Shown in pieces: positions 35,261 through 41,591 of a DNA stretch of 64,000 bases (position 1 is the first letter of the stretch; each line of letters begins with the position of its first letter). Below the pieces are notes generated by a model. It was given only the letters and a program-made list of their open reading frames with translations. It made no database searches and was not told where the DNA came from. Both the position numbers and the translations under genes were made by a program. This stretch comes from Chitinophagaceae bacterium (lineage in GTDB: Bacteria > Bacteroidota > Bacteroidia > Chitinophagales > Chitinophagaceae), in the NCBI GenBank assembly GCA_016710935.1, contig JADJTY010000003.1, positions 186,001 to 250,000 on the forward strand, read 5' to 3'.

Positions 35261-35295
35261 AAATGAAAAATCCCGATATAGAATCGGGATTTCAG

Positions 35296-35437
35296 CGGAG
35301 AGAGGGATTCCCCGCAGGATCCTTCGGAGAACCCCGGAAAGTTGCCCTTCAACGGTTTTTCCACAGGATCCTTCGGGCAAAGGATCCTGCGGGCGGAGGC
35401 TGGCCCAAGACCGCCAACGTTCTAGCTCTGCCATCCT
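35296..35437 (-). pseudogene. tRNA-Ser-like copy 2 with two inserts
   Basis: This copy has the same two insert sites as copy 1. The anticodon-loop insert is shorter (GC stretch reduced to GGGCGGAGGCTGGCC). The acceptor 5' strand is replaced by sequence continuous with the end of the next GIY-YIG copy (CTAAAGGA), so the acceptor stem is lost. The anticodon arm region also has small changes (GCCAACGTTCTAG). Confidence 0.72.
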
Positions 35438-35442
35438 TTAGC

Positions 35443-35684
35443 TTAAATAATTCCTTTAGTTCCAGTAATGTTTTCCTGCAACTGACTTAAAATATAATTC
35501 CTGTAAGTATGCTTCAGATTTCGTTTCAAAGGCTTCAAGTAATGGATAACAAAAGGTGTTCTGGATTTTGTACTTCTAACTTTTTGCCATTATGATTTAG
35601 CAACCTATTATCAATGTCAGCAGTATGCCCATAGTAATAGCCATCGTCTTTTAAGCTTTTTAATATGTAAGTATAAAAGGGCAT
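35443..35684 (-). pseudogene. GIY-YIG nuclease ORF, degenerate copy 2
   Basis: The N-terminal 35 codons match the intact copy (MPFYTYILKSLKDDGYYYGH). After HNGKK the A-run is one base shorter, moving the frame to LEVQNPEHLLLS and a stop. The lost C-terminal part can still be followed in another frame to about 35443. Confidence 0.75.
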
Positions 35685-35689
35685 AAATG

Positions 35690-35718
35690 AAAAATCCGGA
35701 TATAGAATCCGGATTTCA
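35690..35718 (-). terminator. terminator of tRNA-Ser-like copy 3, with compensated stem
   Basis: The stem TCCGGAT/ATCCGGA differs from the intact cassette's TCCCGAT/ATCGGGA at one position on each side, and the two changes restore pairing. An A-run (T-run on the minus strand) follows at 35690-35694. Confidence 0.7.
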
Positions 35719-35719
35719 G

Positions 35720-35875
35720 CGGAGAGAGAGGGATTCCCGCAGGATCCTTCGGAGAACCCCGGAAAGTTGCCCTTCAACGGTTTTTTCCACAGGATCCTTT
35801 CGGGCCAAAGGATCCTGCGGGCCCTCGCAGGAGGCTGCGCCAAGACCGCCGCATTCGCCAGCTCTGCCATCCTTT
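35720..35875 (-). pseudogene. tRNA-Ser-like copy 3 with two inserts
   Basis: The most complete degenerate copy. The T-loop insert is CCGCAGGATCCTTCGG plus flank. The anticodon-loop insert of about 55-60 nt contains GGATCCTTTCGGGCCAAAGG and a GC-rich end (CGCAGGAGGCTGCGC). As in copy 2 the acceptor 5' strand is replaced by CTAAAGGA. The frame through this tRNA copy into the following GIY-YIG ORF is open despite the inserts. Confidence 0.78.
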
Positions 35876-35878
35876 AGC

Positions 35879-36124
35879 TTAAATAATTCCTTTAGTTCTT
35901 AAGTAATGTTTTCCTGCAACTGACTTAAAATACAATTCCCGTAAATAAGCTTCAGATTTCGTTTCAAAAGTTTCAAAGTAATGTATAACAAAGGGCGTTC
36001 TGGATTTTGTACTTCTAACTTTTTTGCCATTATGTTTTAGCAACCTATTATCAATGTCAGCAGTATGCCCATAGTAATAGCCATCGTCTTTTAAGCTTTT
36101 TAATATGTAAGTATAAAAGGGCAT
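35879..36124 (-). CDS. GIY-YIG nuclease superfamily protein (intact copy)
   Basis: An 81-residue single-domain GIY-YIG protein. The signature strands are FYTYILKS (variant of 'YIYILxS', GIY position) and YYYGHTADIDNRLLKHN (YIG position with the following Arg). A terminal helix carries the catalytic-type Glu in KSEAYLRELYFKSVAGK. Such small stand-alone nucleases are common in Bacteroidota, often close to tRNA genes. The ATG lies 6 bp beyond the tRNA terminator. The tRNA frame itself stays open into this gene, so automated annotation may give a false longer start at 36238. Its role, if any, in spreading or copying the cassette is not known. Confidence 0.85.
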   Translation of the reverse strand: MPFYTYILKSLKDDGYYYGHTADIDNRLLKHNGKKVRSTKSRTPFVIHYFETFETKSEAYLRELYFKSVAGKHYLRTKGII

Positions 36125-36129
36125 AAATG

Positions 36130-36153
36130 AAAAATCCCGATATAGAATCGGGA
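36130..36153 (-). terminator. terminator of the intact tRNA-Ser
   Basis: On the minus strand TCCCGAT pairs with ATCGGGA around a 5-nt loop and is followed by five T. It directly follows the tRNA 3' end and overlaps the upstream region of the GIY-YIG start. Confidence 0.82.
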
Positions 36154-36159
36154 TTTCAG

Positions 36160-36244
36160 CGGAGAGAGAGGGATTCGAACCCCCGGAAAGTTGCCCTTCA
36201 ACGGTTTTCAAGACCGCCGCATTCGACCGCTCTGCCATCTCTCC
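36160..36244 (-). tRNA. tRNA-Ser (anticodon UGA)
   Basis: An 85-nt gene on the minus strand. Acceptor GGAGAGA/TCTCTCC pairs over 7 bp, the discriminator is G, and CCA is not encoded. The anticodon arm is GCGGT-CTTGAAA-ACCGT, giving UGA. The long variable arm (GAAGG-GCAA-CTTTC) is that of class II serine tRNAs. The T arm is GGGGG-TTCGAAT-CCCTC. It is the only intact tRNA seen in the window and the parent of three degenerate copies to its left. Confidence 0.95.
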
Positions 36245-36284
36245 GCGGCAAAAGTAAGGTTACGGGGTTTTTATTCCAAAAATT

Positions 36285-38375
36285 TTACGAAACTATTTGA
36301 TCTGGAGATTTATCCTTCACCACCACCAAATCCTTTAACTCAACCGTGATGGGCATTACACCAACCTGCAGTACGGCTTTTTTTCCACGAATTTCTTTTA
36401 CAATACCTACCTGGCGGTTTTGTTTCATCCTCACTTTTACGCCAATCTTGATCTCACCTCCTACTTCTTCAAACTTTTCATTTAGTTTTTTCTGCTGCTT
36501 TTCGGTGGTTATTTTTTCTTTTTGCTGAAAAAGCAGGGCATGTATCATTTTCACCACTTTATCCTTGTCTTCGGTTTTTCGCCACTCGATCACCATGGCT
36601 TTCAGGCGGCGTTCCATGTCTTTCAGGTAAATGATCTTATCAGCAGCAATATTGTTCTGTAATTTCAGTTTTTCCATCTCCTGCTGATGTTGCTCTTTAT
36701 CTAAAGTCTGTTGCATTTGCTTTTTTAACGCTTCATTCTCTTTAAGCAGGGCTTTCAGATCTGCTTTTTCTTTATCAATATGTTGAAGGTCCTGTTCGGT
36801 GCGGTTCAACAGTTTATCCAGTGTAAAATGGTCCTCATCTACCAGTTTTCTTGCTTTTTCTATCAATCTTTTTTCCAGACCAATTCTTTCGGCTATTGAA
36901 AACGTGTAAGAACTGCCCGGCTTGCCAACAACCAGTTTATACATGGGCAACAGGTTCTTTTCATCAAACTGCATAGCGCCATTAATAATGCCGGCTACTT
37001 TATTGGCCATTACTTTTAAATTGAGGTAATGCGTGGTAACAATACCAAAACTGTGCTTGATGGCCAGTTCTTCCATGATCACTTCTGCAAAGGCACCGCC
37101 CAGGTTGGGATCACTACCACTACCCAGTTCATCAATAAAGAACAGGGTTTTGCCATTGGCATTTTCCATAAAATGCTTCATGTTCTTTAGGTGCGATGAA
37201 TAGGTACTCAACTCAAACTCCAGGCTTTGGGTATCGCCGATATGGATCATGATCTGTTTAAAGATTCCCATCTCACTATCCGGGTGAACGGGCACTAGCA
37301 AACCACTCTGCAGCATCAGCTGCAACAGACCAACCGTTTTCAACGTAACCGTTTTACCGCCGGCATTGGGCCCACTGATGACCAGTATGCGTTGCTTTTC
37401 ATTCAGTGTCAGGTCTATCGGTATGGTTGGTTTTTTATTGACTTTATTGTAGATGTACAATAACGGGTGATAAGCCTGTATCAACTGAACATGCGCTTTA
37501 TCCATCACCACCGGGTAATTGCCATTGTAATCTGCTGCAAATTTTGCTTTGGCCCTGATAAAATCAAATTCACCGGCCATTTCCAGGTAATTTTTTAGCA
37601 GGCTGGCGTACACACTTAAATTTTGGGTGAGTTTCCGCAATATCTTATATACTTCTTTTCTTTCTTCATTTTCCAGAGAGAAAACAGCGTTGTTGAGTTC
37701 GGTTGTTTCTTCAGGTTCAATAAAAGTGGTGCGGCGGCTATCGCTTTCGCCATGCAGGATCCCTTTGATCATGCGTTTTTGTTCGGCAAAAACTGCCAGC
37801 ACCCTTCTTCCGTTTAAAAAACTTTCTTCAATATCGGCCAGGTAACCCTGCTTGGTCAGTTTGCTCACGATCCTGTCGAAAACCTTACGCAGTTCGTTGC
37901 GCTTGCGGTACAAACTCATCCTGATCTCTGTCAGTTCTTCGCTGGCGCTGTCTTTCACATGCCCGGTTTCATCCAGTATCTCATCAATCATTTCAACAAT
38001 TACTTTTTCGTAGTATGAATCGTTGATGACTTTTGTTAAGGCCGGGTAAGCTGTTCGGCGTTCATTATCAAACCAGCGGAAAATATTGTTGGTATTTTCT
38101 GCAAGCCTCCTGATGAGCAAAAACTGCTCACCACTTAAAACCGCACCGGGTATGCCGATCAGTTTTAACTCCTTGCCAATATTATGCGTAAACTCATTGG
38201 GAAAATGCTGGTTGCCTTGCAGCAACAATTTAAACTCATTACTCTGCTGCAGTTCTGTTATTATAAATTCTTTTTTGGTGTGCAGCCTCAGTTCTTCGGC
38301 CTTACGTTTTGCATATTCGGTACGGCAATGCAGTGCCAGCAAGGTTTTTACCTTTTCGTATTCTAATTGCACCAA
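36285..38375 (-). CDS. mutS2: MutS2-type DNA mismatch/recombination protein without Smr domain
   Basis: This protein of about 696 residues has the MutS2 core and lever helices (1-300), then the MutS ATPase: Walker A GPNAGGKT, and a Walker B/signature region around FFIDELGSGSDP. A coiled-coil follows (about 500-620, KADLKALLKENEALKKQMQQ). A final beta domain (KVRMKQNRQVGIVKEIRGKK) is the KOW-like part, and the C-terminal Smr nuclease domain of about 80 residues is absent. The frame has no ATG near its start: GTG 38375 is used here, while the homologous pattern FPESALVQLEYEKVK extends 8 or so codons upstream to a stop. A 1-nt error or a rare start codon near 38400 is likely. Confidence 0.9.
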   Translation of the reverse strand: MVQLEYEKVKTLLALHCRTEYAKRKAEELRLHTKKEFIITELQQSNEFKLLLQGNQHFPNEFTHNIGKELKLIGIPGAVLSGEQFLLIRRLAENTNNIFRWFDNERRTAYPALTKVINDSYYEKVIVEMIDEILDETGHVKDSASEELTEIRMSLYRKRNELRKVFDRIVSKLTKQGYLADIEESFLNGRRVLAVFAEQKRMIKGILHGESDSRRTTFIEPEETTELNNAVFSLENEERKEVYKILRKLTQNLSVYASLLKNYLEMAGEFDFIRAKAKFAADYNGNYPVVMDKAHVQLIQAYHPLLYIYNKVNKKPTIPIDLTLNEKQRILVISGPNAGGKTVTLKTVGLLQLMLQSGLLVPVHPDSEMGIFKQIMIHIGDTQSLEFELSTYSSHLKNMKHFMENANGKTLFFIDELGSGSDPNLGGAFAEVIMEELAIKHSFGIVTTHYLNLKVMANKVAGIINGAMQFDEKNLLPMYKLVVGKPGSSYTFSIAERIGLEKRLIEKARKLVDEDHFTLDKLLNRTEQDLQHIDKEKADLKALLKENEALKKQMQQTLDKEQHQQEMEKLKLQNNIAADKIIYLKDMERRLKAMVIEWRKTEDKDKVVKMIHALLFQQKEKITTEKQQKKLNEKFEEVGGEIKIGVKVRMKQNRQVGIVKEIRGKKAVLQVGVMPITVELKDLVVVKDKSPDQIVS

Positions 38376-38475
38376 GGCGGACTCAGGAAAAATTTCACTC
38401 CATTTGTTTTAAAGCATCAAATTTCGGTTATTTCAACTAAAGCCATTTTGTTTGTTAAACTTTTGTTGCGGTAAA

Positions 38476-38505
38476 TTGTTATCAATCCATGCCAATTACC
38501 TTTGC
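38476..38505 (+). promoter_or_regulatory. Bacteroidota-type promoter of msrA
   Basis: TTG (38476-38478) and TACCTTTGC (38497-38505) are 18 bp apart, an exact fit to the consensus. The leader to ATG 38529 is about 17 nt. Confidence 0.6.
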
Positions 38506-38528
38506 GTAAGTAATGAAAAAAAATAATT

Positions 38529-39176
38529 ATGTTAAAAGTACTTTTCATTTCAGTTGTTAGTTTAATGGGATTAAGTTCCTGTGCACAAAAGAACAATAAA
38601 ATAAACACAAAAAAAGATACCCAAATAATGAGTACAGCCCAATTGGACACAGCCACTTTCGGCACCGGATGCTTCTGGTGTACCGAAGCTATTTTTCAAC
38701 AGCTTGAAGGCGTAGAAAAAGTAACCAGTGGTTATAGCGGCGGAACAGTAGCCAATCCAACCTACGAACAGGTTTGCAGTAAAACTACCGGCCACGCAGA
38801 ATGTTTGAACATTATGTACGATCCGAAAAAAATAACTTTTGACGAACTACTGGAAGTTTTCTGGCAAACACACGACCCAACCACATTGAACCGCCAGGGT
38901 GCCGATGCCGGGCCTCAGTACCGCAGCGTGGTGTTTTATCACAATGAAGAACAAAAGAACAAAACGGCGAAATACAAAGCTGAGCTAGATAAGAGCGGTG
39001 CCTTTAATAACCCGATCGTAACCACACTGGAGCCTTTCACCATATTTTACCCGGCAGAAGCCGAGCATCAGAATTACTACAACAACAATACAAGCCAGGG
39101 CTATTGCCAGTTTGTAATAAGGCCTAAGCTTGAAAAATTTGAGAAAGTGTTTAAGGACAAGCTCAAGAAAAATTAG
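38529..39176 (+). CDS. msrA: peptide-methionine (S)-S-oxide reductase, lipoprotein form
   Basis: MsrA repairs oxidised methionine. The 215-residue product has a lipoprotein signal (SVVSLMGLSSC, Cys18), then the catalytic motif GCFWCTE (C48 nucleophile, C51) and the family blocks VTSGYSGG, THDPTTLNRQGADAGPQYRS and AEAEHQNYY. It is therefore an exported, membrane-anchored reductase that repairs envelope proteins; a second, resolving Cys lies in SQGYCQF. It has its own promoter. Confidence 0.95.
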   Translation: MLKVLFISVVSLMGLSSCAQKNNKINTKKDTQIMSTAQLDTATFGTGCFWCTEAIFQQLEGVEKVTSGYSGGTVANPTYEQVCSKTTGHAECLNIMYDPKKITFDELLEVFWQTHDPTTLNRQGADAGPQYRSVVFYHNEEQKNKTAKYKAELDKSGAFNNPIVTTLEPFTIFYPAEAEHQNYYNNNTSQGYCQFVIRPKLEKFEKVFKDKLKKN

Positions 39177-39206
39177 TTTTCACCGAGTTGATTGAATCTT
39201 ATAATG

Positions 39207-39291
39207 GAACCACATAGAAACATAGTGCATAATAGCAAAAACACATAGATTTCTATGTGAGAAACTATGTTTCTATATTCCTATGTGGTTC
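39207..39291. repeat. nested palindromic intergenic element
   Basis: GAACCACATAG (39207) pairs with CTATGTGGTTC (39281-39291), and AAACATAGT (39218) with ACTATGTTT (39264-39272). A small inner palindrome CACATAGATTTCTATGTG sits at 39242-39259. It lies between convergent genes and has the form of a MITE- or REP-like element. Confidence 0.65.
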
Positions 39292-39321
39292 AAAAAGTGA
39301 ATCTCGGTAGCTGCAAAAAAC

Positions 39322-39759
39322 TTAATTGGATTTGAAATTGAAAGGGTCTTTTGTAGCCGGTTTCTTTACTTTTTCAGGAATTGGCTGGCCTTTGTGACAG
39401 GTGTAACAGGTAACGGCCTGTACTTCCTTAGCGTTAACGTTTTCATTAAACTGGAAATAGTTTTTATTGATGTCCATTGTCATGCGCATCATATTGCGGG
39501 TGATCTCTTTTTCGGGTTTGGTATCCTTTTCTGCTTCCATCAGTTTCGTATTCTTGTTCTCGGTATGGCAAAATGTACAGTTCACTCCTAAACCATCATT
39601 AAACCCACCCATTATTCTATCCAATGAATCTGGCGTTATGTTTTTGGGTAATACCTGCAGGTTTTTAAATTCTCCGGCAGGCTCTTCAATAGCAGCAATT
39701 CCTGTAAAAACGAATACAAATAATGCAGCTAAAGCAATCAGTTTTTTATACCATTTCAT
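39322..39759 (-). CDS. di-heme c-type cytochrome (reaction-centre cytochrome subunit-like)
   Basis: A 145-residue exported protein with an N-terminal membrane segment or signal (about 5-23) and two haem-binding motifs, CTFCH (61-65) and CYTCH (118-122). The pattern 'LPKNIT.DSLDRIMGGFNDGLGVNCTFCH' and 'NYFQFN' with axial Met-rich helices (MMRMTMDINKNYF) resembles the family of small cytochromes related to the photosynthetic reaction centre cytochrome subunit, found in many non-photosynthetic Bacteroidota. It probably carries electrons in the periplasm. The partner is not evident from context. Confidence 0.85.
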   Translation of the reverse strand: MKWYKKLIALAALFVFVFTGIAAIEEPAGEFKNLQVLPKNITPDSLDRIMGGFNDGLGVNCTFCHTENKNTKLMEAEKDTKPEKEITRNMMRMTMDINKNYFQFNENVNAKEVQAVTCYTCHKGQPIPEKVKKPATKDPFNFKSN

Positions 39760-39857
39760 ATTAACTATTTTAAAGTTTTCGCAACTTATGTTTTTTTTCT
39801 ATGTAAAAATGTTACAATGTGGTTAACGGTAAACCATATAATGAATTTTATAAATCG

Positions 39858-41546
39858 TCATAATTTTTTTACCCTTCTCAGCTCCAGCAGGTTTAAACTG
39901 TTTGGATAGAAATGCTGAATATTAAGATGAACAAGGTGTATGGCCATATCGTACCAAAGCGGCACCACGGGTGCATCACTGATGATGATCCTGTCCATTT
40001 GCTGGTATAATTTATAACGCAGCGAATCATTCTTTTCAGATAAAGCCTTTTCATATAAGATATCAAACTCAACGTTTTTATACCGGGTATAATTAGGCGG
40101 TGCCGGATTCTTACCATAAAAAACACTCAGATAATTCTCTGCATCCGGGTAATCTGCTATCCAGCTGCCCCTGAAGAATGGCGCCTGCGATTTGGAGGTC
40201 TGCTCCATCAGTAAACTTTTCTGTATCACTTCCACCTGTACTTTAATGCCCACCTGCAAAAGCTCATTGGCAATATAAGTTCCCAAATCTCCATAAATGG
40301 GAATGGTTAAGAGTTTAATCTCCGGCAGATTTTTTCCTTCTGGATAACCGGCTTCCGCAAGCAATTTTTTTGCTTTGGCAACATCGTAATGATAGCCGGG
40401 TACCGCAACCGAATCAAAAGAAGGAAGACCCGCAGGTACAAAACCACTCTCAGCGGCAATGCCAATGCTGTTGCGTAAATACAGCATCATTTTTTTACGG
40501 TTAAAACCGTAGTTGATTGCCTGCCTGACTTTTTGCAAACGTAGCGGTGAATTTTTAACCAATTCACTTTCCGCATCAACCAAAATTCCCAGGTATTCAA
40601 TATTGAGGTAAGGATGTTTTTGCAATTCAATTTTACCCTGCCATGTTTTTTTAAGATTGCCGGTCTTGGTTAACACTTCATCTTTAAAGGAAGGATCAAT
40701 ATCATCAATAAAATCCAACCTGTTTTGCTGAAACTCTAAAAACTCGGTTGCTTTACTATCGTAAAAAGAAACCCTGATACCATCTAAATAAGGTAATGAT
40801 CTTCCTTCAGCATCTTTCTCAAAATAGTTTTCATTCTTTTTTAAAATAAGCGCCTGCCCTTCTTCCCAGGCAACAAAACTGAAAGGCCCGGTGCCAACGG
40901 GGTGGCGACGAAAATCGGTTTTATATTTTTCCACTGCTTCTTTAGGAATGATGGAACAATACTGCATACTTAAAATACCCAGAATAGATTGAAAAGGGCT
41001 TTGCAGTTTTAATTGAAAAGTAGTGTCGTTAATTGCTTTAAATGGTTCTATACTATCAACCCGGTTATTGAATATCCATGCGCCCGGGCTGGCTGTTGCC
41101 TTATCCATGATGCGGTTAAAACTGTACACTACATCCTGCGCCACTAATTTCCTCGGGATGTTTTTAAAGCAGTCATCATTGGTAAAAAACACACCATCTC
41201 TTAAATAAAAAGTAAAAGTGAGGTTATCGGCGCTTATCTCCCATCGCTTTGCCAGCGAAGGTTTCATCTGCAGGTTACTGTCAATTTCAATAAGCGTATT
41301 GTACAATTGGTGTGTAGCCCACATTACCTGTTTATTTTTGGCAAATGCCGGATCGAGGGAAGCAAGGCCGCTGCTTTCGTTGTAACGGAATATTTTTTTA
41401 TCGGGGTACTGGTGGTTTTTGCAGGCTATAAAATAGCTGCAAGCTGCAAGTAACAAGGGGGCAAGTAACCATTTTACAGGTTTCTTCCCTTGTGGCTTGT
41501 AGCTTGCGGCTTTAGGATTTATATTCTTTTTTTTTGAACGGTTCAT
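39858..41546 (-). CDS. peptide-type ABC transporter solute-binding lipoprotein (family 5)
   Basis: This 562-residue protein belongs to the OppA/DppA group. After a leader ending LLLAACSYFIAC (lipobox cysteine at about 42), it has the family start 'GLASLDPAFAKNKQVMWATH.LYNTL', the block LVAQDVVYSFNRIMD and the C-terminal GTYIANELLQVGIKVQ with 'SWIADYPDAENYL'. It should bind peptides or related solutes outside the inner membrane. No permease or ATPase genes adjoin. The leader is unusual: it is encoded by a dispersed inverted repeat (41436-41510). Confidence 0.9.
   Translation of the reverse strand: MNRSKKKNINPKAASYKPQGKKPVKWLLAPLLLAACSYFIACKNHQYPDKKIFRYNESSGLASLDPAFAKNKQVMWATHQLYNTLIEIDSNLQMKPSLAKRWEISADNLTFTFYLRDGVFFTNDDCFKNIPRKLVAQDVVYSFNRIMDKATASPGAWIFNNRVDSIEPFKAINDTTFQLKLQSPFQSILGILSMQYCSIIPKEAVEKYKTDFRRHPVGTGPFSFVAWEEGQALILKKNENYFEKDAEGRSLPYLDGIRVSFYDSKATEFLEFQQNRLDFIDDIDPSFKDEVLTKTGNLKKTWQGKIELQKHPYLNIEYLGILVDAESELVKNSPLRLQKVRQAINYGFNRKKMMLYLRNSIGIAAESGFVPAGLPSFDSVAVPGYHYDVAKAKKLLAEAGYPEGKNLPEIKLLTIPIYGDLGTYIANELLQVGIKVQVEVIQKSLLMEQTSKSQAPFFRGSWIADYPDAENYLSVFYGKNPAPPNYTRYKNVEFDILYEKALSEKNDSLRYKLYQQMDRIIISDAPVVPLWYDMAIHLVHLNIQHFYPNSLNLLELRRVKKL
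41436..41510. repeat. inverted repeat (GCTGCAAGCTGCAAG..) inside a coding region
   Basis: The arms 41436-41459 and 41487-41510 pair at 20 of 24 positions. The same sequence type occurs in the intergenic gap at 49868-49898. Here it encodes the signal-peptide region of the solute-binding lipoprotein. Confidence 0.65.
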
Positions 41547-41591
41547 TTGTTACTGGAAAGAAAACTAAATTAGCATTTATATACAAAACAC

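Noticed and set aside
34871..36244. CRISPR array
   Set aside because: The repeats are 425-bp cassettes with a tRNA and an ORF, not short repeats with unique spacers, and no cas genes are present.
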